DNA from: Candidatus Methylumidiphilus alinenensis
GTDB taxonomy: Bacteria; Pseudomonadota; Gammaproteobacteria; Methylococcales; Methylococcaceae
Reading direction: 5' to 3'
NCBI GenBank assembly: GCA_003242955.1
Contig: QJPH01000394.1
Span: 1-32,025 of the forward strand
DNA length: 32,025 bases
Each line of letters opens with the position of its first letter. Within the stretch, counting starts at the first letter, position 1. The position numbers were made by a program, and so were the translations under genes. Positions 15,487 through 24,982 of the stretch are shown here, piece by piece. Under the pieces are notes generated by a model, which saw only the letters and a list, made by a program, of their open reading frames with translations, was not told where the DNA came from and searched no databases.

Positions 15487-17172
15487 TTAGTTGTTCATCC
15501 AAAAGCTCCACAACTGAGTCGCCTTGGACTGCGGCGTCACGTTGTAGATCGGCTGGCCAAGGTTGCGAGCATCGACGATTGCCGAGGCGCGATCATAATG
15601 CACGGTTTGGTTGATGTGGGGGTCGAGGTAGGTTCCTTCATTGGCGTGGTGTGCGGCCACCGCCTGGAACCAGGCCGAGACAACATCGACACCCTGAGCG
15701 GCGAGCTGCCCAAAGGAATAGTTCGTGGCATCGTCCGGGTACCACATCACGGTGCGGAACCCAACCACGCTATGCAGGCCCTGGAACACGCCCCACCAGG
15801 GGTCGAACGCATGTTGGCCGTTGCCGTCGCCGCCAACTTTGTGCTGTAAGTCGTAAAACGAGGGAATTACCTCGCAGGACATGATCACCCACGTCGACAG
15901 CTTGCCGCCTGCCGCCGCGCCAAAGCCCGGATTGCCGCCTACTCCGATCTTGTTCACATACCAGAGGTCGCCGTAGTTGCTTAAGCAGGTGTTCAATAGC
16001 CAGTCGCCGTGCGGCACGGTGTAGGCGATGTTGACCGCGTTCATATAATACTTCGAGCTGGGGCTGTTCACCTGCCACGAATAGGCGGTCCACCACAGGG
16101 TGCGCGAGTAGGTGACGGGGCCGTTAACAGAGGTGAGGCCCGACAGGAAGTTGTTGGCCATGTCTATATAGGCCCCGTTATTGGGCCAATCCTGGTTCAC
16201 GAACTCGCCCACGGTAACCACCGGCTTGGCGCCGCCGATGGCTATACCGCCGATGGCACCGGCAATTTCCGCCACCGGATGCACTGCCGGCAGCTTGCCA
16301 TCGGCAACTAGGGCGGGAGTCGCCCCGGCGGGCCGAGTTGTCAGATCCGGGATCGGTTCGAGAGCCTTGCCCATCGGGATATAGCCCCCGATGCGAGCAA
16401 AGATCCTGCCATCGCTGTTCCGCACCAAGTTAGCCTCGAACCGGTAGACCGGCTGCAGGAAGCTGCCATGTGCGTCGTAGTAGGCGTGCGTCACGACATC
16501 TACCATCGCCTTGGAGTCGGCGGGCACGTTCGGTTTAAGCTGGCGTTCGATCTCAGCCTGCACCTGCGCGACGGTGATCGTCGGTTTGATCTTCTGGCCC
16601 GGTGCCGCACTGTGCCACTGCCGCAAAGCACCGACGACCGAGTTCTTGTTGTCGAGCGCGATCATCGCCTTTGAGCCGGTCCCGTAAACCCGCAGCCCAC
16701 CGGCTTGGCGAATGGCCGGCACCAGGGTGAGGATGACCTTCGGCTCCGCGTTGGCAGGGCCGCCAGACACCGTGCCCAGCAACTGGATCGCCCCGGCCGC
16801 CTGCAGCGTGGTGGTATCCTTGATGATGAACGTCGCGTCGCTCAGCGCGGCCAAACCTGCGGCCTGAGCCGTCGGCAATTGCAGCTTTTGCTGGCTGAGC
16901 GGTATCGCCGCCAAGGTCAAATTCGCCAGGCTTGGCACCAGATGCGCCTCGCCGGTGGTCTCGTTGACCACAGCATGCACCTCATCATTTGCCCCTGCCG
17001 CCCTAGCCGTGCGCGCGACGAGCAATGCGGATTCCGGCTTCACCGCAGGCAAATTCGCCGCCGTAAGCTTCTGATTAATGAACGCAACCGGGGCGGCCGC
17101 CGGAGTCGTGTTGTAAACCTGGATCTCCCCGGGCACAGCCGGGATCGGGACATTGAACTGGATGTTGCTCAT
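15487..17172 (-). CDS. Large protein with caspase-like His-Gly/Cys arrangement (possibly DUF6345)
   Basis: A 561-aa protein. Residues ~1-300 are Ala/Pro-rich strands with no recognised fold and no signal peptide. The C-terminal part has a hydrophobic strand ending VPHGD (His388-Gly389), and about 40 residues later another strand ending WVIMSCEV (Cys433), followed by DPWWGVFQGLHSVVGFRT. A strand-HG, strand-C layout is that of caspase-hemoglobinase-fold cysteine peptidases. I believe the C-terminal region corresponds to DUF6345, but that name is from memory and peptidase activity is inference. The start ATG 17172 has GGAG 9 nt upstream; a frame open to 17265 is unsupported. The sequence looks more GC-rich than neighbouring genes, suggesting transfer. 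The upstream neighbour on the same strand is a serpin. Confidence 0.65.
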   Translation of the reverse strand: MSNIQFNVPIPAVPGEIQVYNTTPAAAPVAFINQKLTAANLPAVKPESALLVARTARAAGANDEVHAVVNETTGEAHLVPSLANLTLAAIPLSQQKLQLPTAQAAGLAALSDATFIIKDTTTLQAAGAIQLLGTVSGGPANAEPKVILTLVPAIRQAGGLRVYGTGSKAMIALDNKNSVVGALRQWHSAAPGQKIKPTITVAQVQAEIERQLKPNVPADSKAMVDVVTHAYYDAHGSFLQPVYRFEANLVRNSDGRIFARIGGYIPMGKALEPIPDLTTRPAGATPALVADGKLPAVHPVAEIAGAIGGIAIGGAKPVVTVGEFVNQDWPNNGAYIDMANNFLSGLTSVNGPVTYSRTLWWTAYSWQVNSPSSKYYMNAVNIAYTVPHGDWLLNTCLSNYGDLWYVNKIGVGGNPGFGAAAGGKLSTWVIMSCEVIPSFYDLQHKVGGDGNGQHAFDPWWGVFQGLHSVVGFRTVMWYPDDATNYSFGQLAAQGVDVVSAWFQAVAAHHANEGTYLDPHINQTVHYDRASAIVDARNLGQPIYNVTPQSKATQLWSFWMNN

Positions 17173-17419
17173 GATATAATCTCCGATTGAATGAATTGTG
17201 TTGCGAACCCCGCACACAGATGCCCTTTTAGCAGAATTCGTTTGGTGCGTCAAGGAAAAAAACAACTTTATTTAGCCCAATGTGCATCAGTCTGCGGCTT
17301 ATCCCGTTCTTCCTGAAAATCCATGGTGGCATTGACTAGCGCAGGAATTGATCGCGACACTGCGGTCGGGTGATCGAGCAGCCCGTGGACCAGGTCGTTT
17401 TATCAAGCTCTGCGATAAA

Positions 17420-17456
17420 GCAAATAAGGGATGCCTCAATTGCGTCCCTCATTTGC
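17420..17456 (-). terminator. Hairpin downstream of the serpin gene
   Basis: GCAAATAAGGGATGC and GCGTCCCTCATTTGC form a 15-bp stem with two mismatches and a 7-nt loop, about 30 bp past the serpin stop. The minus-strand T-tract after it is short, so terminator strength is uncertain. If it works it would separate the serpin from the next gene. Confidence 0.45.
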
Positions 17457-17484
17457 CTGGCGCTGGGTGGCGATCACCACCAAC

Positions 17485-18699
17485 TCACTGTGGTCTGGAA
17501 ACGCGACCCATAAAGAGAATTGAACCGGTGGGCTGGTGGATGATCGCAAATATGAACGGGTGATCTGCCCGGAAGATATTGGAGCCGGGTTCCGGCAGCA
17601 TAACCCCCCCGCGCATTGCGACGGCGGTCGCCGCAGCCGCCTCCGTACCCTCCTCATTGGTGTCGACAAACGCCTGGTGGACCACGTCGCTGATGGACAG
17701 CCCTGCCGCCGTGCTGATTCCGCTAAAGTCGGCTTGATTGAAAGCACGCTTGATTCCCAGCGCAGATAAAGTCTCGACCAAGTCGTACTTGTTTTCCAGC
17801 TTGAACCGTGGCAACCAGACTTGGAGGATTTGCCGCCTCATCCCATCCCCTGGCGCTTTGATTCGCTGGGCCGACAGGTCCGATTCAAGTTTGTCCAGCC
17901 CGTCTCGGGATGTCGGCAAGAAGATGCGCATCGCCAGCAGATGGTGGCGGTACGGCAGATCCACCACCTGCATGGTGCTGTCCTCGGCATAGCTGAACGA
18001 CCGCTGCTGATACATCAGGGGCATCGAAGTCTTCTGATCAGCGGAAACGAAAAAGGCTTCATTCTGTGTGCGGTCTTTTTCGAAAGGGTGCTCCCAGGCT
18101 GCCTTGAAGAAGACGGCGTTGGTCAGCACCAATCGCGTTTCGGGAGTGATATTGCCCGGACCAAGCAGGCCCTTGATTTTGTCGTGCGTCTGATCGGCGA
18201 TCCACGCATTGATGGTTTGCCGTGCTGCCCTCGGGTCGGCAGCAAAATCCAGTTCGCTCAGATGCACACCGAGGGTGTTCTCCATCTGGGCCATATATGC
18301 AGGCATAAACGGATAACGAGTAGCGCCCCAGAGGGCGTTGACCGACCTGAATTGGAATCCGCCGTCGGCCGCTTCGGCCTTCAGTTTGGCCGTTAGCTGG
18401 CCGAGTTTGGCTAACACATCCGGGTCGCTGGGTAGACGCAAAGTCTGGGCGATCTCCTCGGCAGTGACACCGCGCGCACCGGCCCAGGTCATCGTCAAGG
18501 CCAAATCGATGCTCCATGGCGAGAGGAAGACGTTGCCGCCCCCCTCGCCTAGCTTGCGATATAGATCGACGGCAAATTCGGTGCTCATCGCGTTGACCTC
18601 AGAATTGGAAGACTCTGCGGGTGTGGCTGGCCCGGCTAGTAAATGGCCGGGCAGCGTGAATGCAGCAACAAGCATGAAACAACCAGCCAGTGAAAGCAA
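17485..18699 (-). CDS. Exported serpin (protease inhibitor)
   Basis: A 404-aa protein with a full-length serpin domain from about residue 38. Serpins trap proteases by insertion of a cleaved reactive-centre loop. Seen: NVFLSPWSIDLALTMTWAGA, TNAVFFKAAWEHPF, and the hinge EEGTEAAAAT at 349-358, which matches the inhibitory consensus (Glu at P17, Gly P15, Thr P14, small residues P12-P9, Thr P8), followed by a loop with AVAMRGGVM and the FRADHPFIF strand. The N-terminus is hydrophobic and ends around LLAGPA, consistent with a signal peptide. LAGC at residues 4-7 could be a lipobox but is too close to the start. The start is a TTG at 18699; upstream in-frame codons (GGRRRR) would make a better signal peptide but offer no start codon. 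Target unknown; the downstream peptidase-like protein is a candidate. Confidence 0.9.
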   Translation of the reverse strand: MLSLAGCFMLVAAFTLPGHLLAGPATPAESSNSEVNAMSTEFAVDLYRKLGEGGGNVFLSPWSIDLALTMTWAGARGVTAEEIAQTLRLPSDPDVLAKLGQLTAKLKAEAADGGFQFRSVNALWGATRYPFMPAYMAQMENTLGVHLSELDFAADPRAARQTINAWIADQTHDKIKGLLGPGNITPETRLVLTNAVFFKAAWEHPFEKDRTQNEAFFVSADQKTSMPLMYQQRSFSYAEDSTMQVVDLPYRHHLLAMRIFLPTSRDGLDKLESDLSAQRIKAPGDGMRRQILQVWLPRFKLENKYDLVETLSALGIKRAFNQADFSGISTAAGLSISDVVHQAFVDTNEEGTEAAAATAVAMRGGVMLPEPGSNIFRADHPFIFAIIHQPTGSILFMGRVSRPQ

Positions 18700-18803
18700 A
18701 CGGCGCCTACGGCCTCCTCGGCAAGAATTCTACGAGTTCACTATAGCACCGGTTGGAGAGAACGGCAATTGCCGTTGGCTGAGGGTGCGATTAAAAGTGA
18801 TGC

Positions 18804-18862
18804 GGGAGTGCAAGGCCTGCCTTGCGATGGGGTGTACAGGCAAGGCAAGCCTTGCACTCCCG
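18804..18862. repeat. Palindromic intergenic repeat GGAGTGCAAGGC family, copy 2
   Basis: GGGAGTGCAAGGCCTGCC faces GGCAAGCCTTGCACTCCC. Shares ends and the following CGGCGTAATT with the copy at 14489-14575, but lacks its internal duplication. Confidence 0.75.
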
Positions 18863-18942
18863 GCGTAATTTTTTCAATCAATGAAGGGCTATTTCTCACG
18901 ACTTGGCACAAAATGAGGGTTGCTGTGTTCATGGCTTTTATG

Positions 18943-19060
18943 CAGCGTTTTCATCTTTAACATAAGACTAAAAAATGATATACAGTTACCCCTTTCTTTT
19001 AAGTGTATACTTTGCGCGTTCTACTCGCTATCAAGTAATTGTTAGATGTTGAAAACGCTG
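18943..19060 (+). repeat. MITE-like element, copy B
   Basis: R end CAGCGTTTTCATCTTTAACAT at left, L end GATGTTGAAAACGCTG at right followed by TA; 118 bp. The right end lies 20 bp before the start of the DUF748 gene. Read outward it gives ATG TTG AAA ACG CTG TAA. Confidence 0.85.
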
Positions 19061-19080
19061 TAACATTTGGTCAAACGTCC

Positions 19081-22000
19081 ATGAAAAGACTTATCGCTCT
19101 GGTAAAGAAACCCTGGCTACTGGCTGGCGGAGGGGTTTTATTAATTTATACCTTGGCGGGTTTTTTCCTTATTCCCTACCTAGTTGAACTTTATACACCT
19201 CTCATTGTCGCCGAGCAGATTAAGCGGCAAGCTTCTGTCAAGGCGGTGCATTTTAATCCGTTTATATTTAAGTTCGACGTGGAGGATTTCGCCCTTAAGG
19301 AATCCGACGGACTACCGATAGTTGGGTTGCGCCATTTAGTCATTGACTTCGAATTGGAAAGCCTTTTCCACCGGGCATGGATCTTCCACGACTTAATACT
19401 GGAAGGGCTAAATATCCATGTGGCGATGGATGACCAAGGCACACTCAATCTGACCCAAATTGCCGACTCGCTACCTCAGACCGAACAACCCCCGCCGCCT
19501 GCCGGCCATCCCCCTCGGTTCCTGCTAAAGCATTTTGCGCTAAAGGATGGGGCTGTGGAATACACACGAAGGGCTAACACCCAAACCCTAAGCCCACTCA
19601 ACCTAGAATTGGACGATATTTCCACCCTGCCGAACCGCAATGGATTCCTTGAATTGGACGCACTACTAGAAGGAGGGGGCGCATTACACTGGGATGGGCA
19701 TTTCACACTGGAGCCGATCCGGGCCGAAGGCGATTTCAGGCTGGCAGATTTCAATTTGGCCTCCGCATGGAAATTGATCCATGACCGGCTTAATCTTGCC
19801 AACCCGGGCGGGGCCTTATCTTTGACTGCGCATTACCGCTTTGGCTTGCAACAGGAAAAGCAAGAATTGAACCTCAGTAAGATCGGCTGCAAATTGACCA
19901 AACTTCATCTAGCCTTGGCGGACGCGGCAGAGCCTTTGCTGGATGTGGATACCCTCGAACTGGATAAGGCAGAGTTTGACCTAGGCCAGCATAGTGTCAA
20001 GCTGCCTTACAATGTCATTAAGAAAGGCCAAATCAAAGTGACCGTTGATGGTCAAGGGGGTGTGAATTGGCAAAACATTATGATAGCCGCCCCGCAAACC
20101 ACCCAGATGCCCCCTGCCCCACCCGCACCATCAGGTGTAGCGGCAACAGAATCGGCACCATGGCACGTCGAGTTAGGCGCTTTGAAGCTAGAGGAAATAG
20201 GCATCGCTTATGCCGATGCTAGCAGCCAAATTCCTTTTGCCGCCACCCTAGGCAGCCTCGGACTAGACTTTGCCGCCACAGCGGAAGTCGGCGCGGACAA
20301 GCCACAAGTCATAGCCCACGGTATCAAACTGATTATCGGGGATATCAAAATCGCCGAGACTGGACCGGATGCCGCGCCTGAACCGTTGTTTACGCTAAGC
20401 AACTTCCAACTAGACGGGGCGGGGTTTGACTTAAACAACCATATTATCAAGCTACCCTCATCGGTTATCGAGAAAGGCTTGCTGCAAGTGGCATTGGATG
20501 AGCAAGGCGGACTGAATTGGCAACATCTCGCCAAACCGAAGAAACCCGAAAACCCAGCCCCCGTAAGCGAACCTGCCAAAGATACAGCTACGACTGTGCC
20601 TTGGCGGCTGGAACTTGGCGCATTCAAATTGGCGGAACTGGGCATTCGCTATGCCGATGCCAGCCGCAACCGGCCTTATGTCGCCTCCATTGGCGGAATC
20701 GGGCTGAATTTTGCCGCCAAAGCGGAGGTCGGCCTGGATGAACCCAAGGCCCATTTAGAAAAGTTAAACCTATCCGTCAAAGATATCCAATTGAACGAAA
20801 ACGGCAAAGCCACTCCGCTGCTAGGCTGGGACAGTTTGGAGGTGGCAGGCGGACGGCTGGATTTGGAAAAGCATGACTTGGGCATCGACAAGATCGCACT
20901 CAAAGGCGGAGGCACTCAAATCCTGCGTGATGCTGATGGCACAATCAGTTTGGCAGAAATCTTCGCGCCCAAAGCCGGAACAAATGCCACTTCCGAGCCT
21001 GCCTCCGCAAAAGGAAAGCCCCCCCCTGCCCCGCCCCTTTGGCATGTCGCGCTTAAGGCTTTTGCTTTGCAAGGATTCAAGCTGGCTTACAGCGACACTA
21101 CGTTTTCATCGGTTATCGCCTACGATGCCGACAGCATAGACTTGAACTTGGGCAACATCAACTACCCCGGCAAAAACCCGATCAATGTCGATGCCAAGAT
21201 AAGAATCAAGCAGGGAGGCACGCTGGCAATAAAAGGCAAGGCATTTGCCTCAGGCAACAGTGCCGATGCCAAGGTGCAAGCCGACAAGCTCAATCTTGCA
21301 CCTTTGCAGCCCTTGGTCGCCAAGTTTGCCAAGCTCAAACTGGACAGCGCGGATTTCTCCAGCAATCTGCAAGTGGGTTTTCGCCAGAACGACACCGACC
21401 CGGCCATCAAAGCAACAGGCACATTAGGAGTCGGCCATTTGCTGCTAAAGGAAGCGATAGGCGGTCAACGCTTGCTGTCTTGGAAATCACTTGCCGTCAA
21501 CGGCATTGACTTCGGACTAAAACCTGATCGCCTTAATATTAAAGAAGTCCGCATCCTTGAACCGGGTATCAAAATCGCCATAGCCAAGGACAAGTCCAAC
21601 AACTTTGCCTCGGCCTTCAGGGCCCAACCCGTTTCCAAACCAGAGACGGTAAAGGCAGAAGAGGCTACTGCACTAAAAATTAAATCGAAGCCGCAAAAAA
21701 CCACCCCTGCACCCTCAAAACCCTTTCCTGTCAAGGTGGAGCGTGTTCGCTTGGACAATGGCATAATCGACTTCAGTGATATAAGCCTAGTAATTCCTTT
21801 CTCCACTCGCGTCCATGATTTCGAAGGGACAGCGACGGACATCACGACTACACCCAATAGCCGCAGCACACTAAAATTTACTGGGCGCGTCGAAGAATTT
21901 GGCGAGGCCAAAGTGGACGGGACGCTGATTCCCTCTGCATTCAAGGCATTCAGCGATGTCAAAGTGATCTTCCGCAATGTGGAAATGTCCTCGCTTTCAC

Positions 22001-22977
22001 CCTATAGCGCTACCTTCGCAGGCCGGAAAATCACCTCCGGCAAGCTGAATTTGGACTTGCTATATAAAATTGAAAACGGCCAGATCAAAAGCGAGAACAA
22101 AATTATGCTGGATCAATTCACCTTAGGAGAAAAGGTGGAAAGCCCCGGTGCCACATCCCTGCCACTGGATTTGGCCATTGCCTTGCTGAAAGACGGCGAT
22201 GGGAAAATCAATGCCACCGTGCCGATAGAAGGCGATGTGGACAATCCTACATTTGCCTATGGCCCACTTTTATGGGATGCCTTCGTGACCTTGATAAAGA
22301 CCGCCGTGACTGCGCCATTCCGCGCCATAGGTTCGCTGCTGGGAATTGAAGCGAGTGAAGACCTAGGCTCGGTGTTGTTCCCTCCCGGAATCGACGCGCT
22401 TCCACCGCCAGAACGGGAGAAAATACAAGAGGTTGCAAAGGCATTGGCGCAACGCCCCACGGTGGAATTGACCTTGAAAGGCGGTTTCGACACCAAGCTT
22501 GACGGTGAGGCAATGCGGTCTTTGCGCATACGACAAGCCGTGGCCCAGAAATTGGGGAACGACGGCGGTGACGGGACTGAACCACTGCCATTCAGTGACG
22601 TGAAAACCCAAAAGGCTTTGGAAGACTTGGCTGACAAACGGGGCGGCGCGAATTTTCTGGATGACGTGCAGGCCGAATTTGAAAAATCAGCAGGACATAA
22701 GCCTACACGAGTGCATGGGGTCTCTGCACTTTTAGGCCGCGCCAGTGAAGATACAAATTTTTACGAAAAGGCGTATCAAAAACTGGTGGAGTCTGAGCCA
22801 CTGCCTGACAGCGCACTGGAAGCCCTAGCCGACCAACGCATGAAAGTAGTGCTGAAGGAACTTGCAAGCCAGCCGGGTTACGACCCGGTTCGGGTGGTCG
22901 CGGGCAAGGCCGAATCCGTCTCCGATGGAAAAGACGGGAACGTGCCAACAAAGATGGAATTGGGAGCGCATGAGTGA
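19081..22977 (+). CDS. DUF748 / AsmA-like envelope protein
   Basis: A 1298-aa protein anchored by one N-terminal transmembrane segment (about residues 12-32), with the rest predicted periplasmic and beta-rich. DUF748 proteins belong to the AsmA/TamB-like group linked to lipid transport between membranes. Internal repeats are visible: three segments each starting W(H/R)(V/L)xLxA(L/F) and containing YADAS or YSDT, spaced ~140 residues apart and separated by Pro/Ala linkers. The C-terminal part has LLKDGDGKINATVPIEGDVDNP and a Pro-rich turn typical of the family. ATG 19081 is chosen because it begins MKRL before the membrane helix; an upstream TTG at 19039 would start inside the MITE. No Shine-Dalgarno is visible, as the MITE ends just upstream. 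Function beyond family is inferred. Confidence 0.85.
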   Translation: MKRLIALVKKPWLLAGGGVLLIYTLAGFFLIPYLVELYTPLIVAEQIKRQASVKAVHFNPFIFKFDVEDFALKESDGLPIVGLRHLVIDFELESLFHRAWIFHDLILEGLNIHVAMDDQGTLNLTQIADSLPQTEQPPPPAGHPPRFLLKHFALKDGAVEYTRRANTQTLSPLNLELDDISTLPNRNGFLELDALLEGGGALHWDGHFTLEPIRAEGDFRLADFNLASAWKLIHDRLNLANPGGALSLTAHYRFGLQQEKQELNLSKIGCKLTKLHLALADAAEPLLDVDTLELDKAEFDLGQHSVKLPYNVIKKGQIKVTVDGQGGVNWQNIMIAAPQTTQMPPAPPAPSGVAATESAPWHVELGALKLEEIGIAYADASSQIPFAATLGSLGLDFAATAEVGADKPQVIAHGIKLIIGDIKIAETGPDAAPEPLFTLSNFQLDGAGFDLNNHIIKLPSSVIEKGLLQVALDEQGGLNWQHLAKPKKPENPAPVSEPAKDTATTVPWRLELGAFKLAELGIRYADASRNRPYVASIGGIGLNFAAKAEVGLDEPKAHLEKLNLSVKDIQLNENGKATPLLGWDSLEVAGGRLDLEKHDLGIDKIALKGGGTQILRDADGTISLAEIFAPKAGTNATSEPASAKGKPPPAPPLWHVALKAFALQGFKLAYSDTTFSSVIAYDADSIDLNLGNINYPGKNPINVDAKIRIKQGGTLAIKGKAFASGNSADAKVQADKLNLAPLQPLVAKFAKLKLDSADFSSNLQVGFRQNDTDPAIKATGTLGVGHLLLKEAIGGQRLLSWKSLAVNGIDFGLKPDRLNIKEVRILEPGIKIAIAKDKSNNFASAFRAQPVSKPETVKAEEATALKIKSKPQKTTPAPSKPFPVKVERVRLDNGIIDFSDISLVIPFSTRVHDFEGTATDITTTPNSRSTLKFTGRVEEFGEAKVDGTLIPSAFKAFSDVKVIFRNVEMSSLSPYSATFAGRKITSGKLNLDLLYKIENGQIKSENKIMLDQFTLGEKVESPGATSLPLDLAIALLKDGDGKINATVPIEGDVDNPTFAYGPLLWDAFVTLIKTAVTAPFRAIGSLLGIEASEDLGSVLFPPGIDALPPPEREKIQEVAKALAQRPTVELTLKGGFDTKLDGEAMRSLRIRQAVAQKLGNDGGDGTEPLPFSDVKTQKALEDLADKRGGANFLDDVQAEFEKSAGHKPTRVHGVSALLGRASEDTNFYEKAYQKLVESEPLPDSALEALADQRMKVVLKELASQPGYDPVRVVAGKAESVSDGKDGNVPTKMELGAHE

Positions 22978-23029
22978 GGGGGGGTTGCCATCACTTCTGC
23001 TTTTAACGTTGCGCCGTTGCGTGAAAATT

Positions 23030-23183
23030 GGCTACCAACTTAAGGCGGGGCAGTTCAAGGCCGTTCGTGGTGAGCTTGTCGAACCATGAACGGCTTAACC
23101 GTCCACCCTTCGACTGCTCGACTGGCTCGCAGCTCAGGGCGAACGGTTAAGCTTTGCACCTGTCCCGCCTTAAGCTGATAGCC
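23030..23183. repeat. Nested palindromic repeat between DUF748 and ABC genes
   Basis: The outer arms, ACTTAAGGCGGGGCAG and CTGTCCCGCCTTAAGC, face each other. Inside lies a second inverted segment, GGTGAGCTTGTCGAACC / CGACTGCTCGACTGGC type, bounded by CCGTTCGTGG and GGGCGAACGG. Just before it, 23004-23023 matches the GCAACG repeat family. The stem could act as a bidirectional terminator between the convergent genes. Confidence 0.65.
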
Positions 23184-23190
23184 TGAAAAT

Positions 23191-24819
23191 TTATCTTTGC
23201 TTACTCGCCCGCCCCGGCACGGCTTGTAACAACTTCCGTGTGTAGTCTTGCGCGGGAGAGAACAACACCTGCTCGACCCGGCCAATTTCAACGATCTTGC
23301 CGCCGCGCATCACCGCCACAAAATCGGCCAACTCAGCGACCACGGCGAGATCGTGGCTGATGAAAAGATAGCTTAAACCCTGTTTTTTGCGCAATTCTTT
23401 GAGCAGGCCAATAATTTGTTTCTGCACCGAAACATCCAGTGCGCTAGTCGGTTCGTCGCAAATGATGAGCCTAGGGTTTACAGCCAAAGCACGGGCGATG
23501 CAGATGCGCTGCCTCTGCCCACCCGAAAATTCATGCGGATACCGCATCCGCGCCGCCTTCTCCAAACCCACGGCCGCCAGCAATTCCTCCGACCTTTCCC
23601 GCCGCTGTTGTTCTGTCGATTCAGGCTGCAAGGCTTTGATGCCTTCTTCGATAATGTCGCCCACCACCATGCGCGGATTCATTGAGGAAAACGGGTCTTG
23701 GAAAATTATTTGCATTTCGCCACATCGCCTGCGGCGGGCTTCGCCTGATGCCTTTGTCACATCCATCCCATCGAACAACACCTGCCCCCCCGAGCTATCT
23801 ATAAGATTGAGCATGGCTTTGCCCAGCGTTGTCTTGCCGCACCCGGACTCTCCCACTAACGCCAGGGTTTGTCCTTTCGACAAACAGAAAGAGACTCCAT
23901 CCACAGCCCGCACATGATCGACGACGCGTTGCAACAAGCCCTTTTTGATCGGATAATATACTTTGAAATCACGCACCTCCAATAAGGGGGAAAGCGAGGT
24001 GTCTGCTTGTTTGCGGCCCAAACAACTCTCCAATCTTGGACGGGCATCAAATAATTGCAAACTATAGGGATGTTGCGGACGCTCAAAAAACGGCCCGCTT
24101 TCGGCCGCCTCGACGATTTCCCCTTTACGCATCACCGCCACACGGTCAGCCATGGTCGAGACAATGCCAAGATCGTGGGTAATAAGCCACAAGGCCATAC
24201 CCGTTTCATGTTGCAGACGCTTCAACAAAGCTAAAATTTGCGCTTGAATGGTCACGTCCAAAGCCGTCGTCGGTTCATCGGCGATCAGCAGGTCTGGCTC
24301 ACCCGCTAGGGCAATGGCAATCATTGCCCGCTGCCTCATGCCGCCGGAGAATTGGTGCGGGTATTCGTCGAAATGCTCTGATGGTCGCGGCATTCCCACT
24401 TGTTCCAACAGTTCGACGGTACGCGATTTCAACGCCGCGCCTTTAAGCCCAAAATGCAAACGCAACACTTCGCCGATTTGTTGGCCAATGGTCATAACCG
24501 GGTTTAATGAACTCATTGGGTCTTGAAAAATCACCCCAACGCGCCGCCCTCTAATTTTGCACAGTTCATATTCTGGAAGTTTGAATAAATCGGACCCGTC
24601 CAGTTTAGCCGAACCTTGTAGAATCCTACCCCCCAAGGGCAACAGCCGCAGTACTGACAGAGCCGTCACCGACTTGCCAGAACCCGACTCGCCCACCAAC
24701 GCAAAGGTTTCGCCAAACCGGATGTCGAAACTGATGCCATTGACGGCAGACACCCATTCCGAACCTTGGCGAAAGGCGACGTGGAGGTTTGCTACGGAAA
24801 GTAAAATCTCATTGCTCAT
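23191..24819 (-). CDS. yejF: Double-domain ABC transporter ATPase, YejF-like
   Basis: A 542-aa cytoplasmic protein with two complete ABC ATPase domains for an oligopeptide-type (microcin C/YejABEF-like) importer. Walker A motifs: GESGSGKS (43-50) and GESGCGKT (323-330). Signatures: FSGGMRQR and FSGGQRQR. Walker B: LLIADEPTTALD and LIICDEPTSALD. The tandem fusion and length match E. coli YejF (529 aa). No yejA, yejB or yejE is adjacent in this window, so the permease is elsewhere or the gene is orphaned. The start ATG 24819 immediately follows a mini-ORF stop in MITE copy C; no separate Shine-Dalgarno is visible. Substrate is unknown. Confidence 0.88.
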   Translation of the reverse strand: MSNEILLSVANLHVAFRQGSEWVSAVNGISFDIRFGETFALVGESGSGKSVTALSVLRLLPLGGRILQGSAKLDGSDLFKLPEYELCKIRGRRVGVIFQDPMSSLNPVMTIGQQIGEVLRLHFGLKGAALKSRTVELLEQVGMPRPSEHFDEYPHQFSGGMRQRAMIAIALAGEPDLLIADEPTTALDVTIQAQILALLKRLQHETGMALWLITHDLGIVSTMADRVAVMRKGEIVEAAESGPFFERPQHPYSLQLFDARPRLESCLGRKQADTSLSPLLEVRDFKVYYPIKKGLLQRVVDHVRAVDGVSFCLSKGQTLALVGESGCGKTTLGKAMLNLIDSSGGQVLFDGMDVTKASGEARRRRCGEMQIIFQDPFSSMNPRMVVGDIIEEGIKALQPESTEQQRRERSEELLAAVGLEKAARMRYPHEFSGGQRQRICIARALAVNPRLIICDEPTSALDVSVQKQIIGLLKELRKKQGLSYLFISHDLAVVAELADFVAVMRGGKIVEIGRVEQVLFSPAQDYTRKLLQAVPGRASKQR

Positions 24820-24822
24820 CTA

Positions 24823-24980
24823 CAGCGTTTTCATCTTAATAACTGTTGTTACGCAGTTGTGTAAGCCGTAGCCCGGATGGAGCCGCTTGCGGCGCAATCC
24901 GGGTTGTAGCCAGATTCTCCCGGATTACGCCGCGCAAAATCATATAACTCAATAAGTAATTTATGATGTTGAAAACGCTG
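24823..24980 (-). repeat. MITE-like element, copy C, carrying a nested hairpin
   Basis: R end at 24823 (facing yejF), L end at 24965-24980 (abutting the ribBA stop codon). At 158 bp it is ~40 bp longer than the others because it contains a foreign-looking hairpin, CCCGGAT (24872) to ATCCGGG (24903), plus flanking sequence of the common GTAGCCCGGATGGAG type. TA precedes the R end; CA follows the L end. Confidence 0.8.
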
Positions 24981-24982
24981 CA

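Noticed and set aside
15253-15849. 198-aa plus-strand open frame that might be a transposase remnant
   Set aside because: Most of it is antisense to the caspase-like gene in GC-rich DNA, and the unique part (15324-15486) shows no transposase motif.
19039-19080. TTG start at 19039 for the DUF748 gene
   Set aside because: It would start translation inside the MITE end; ATG 19081 directly precedes the basic residue and membrane helix.
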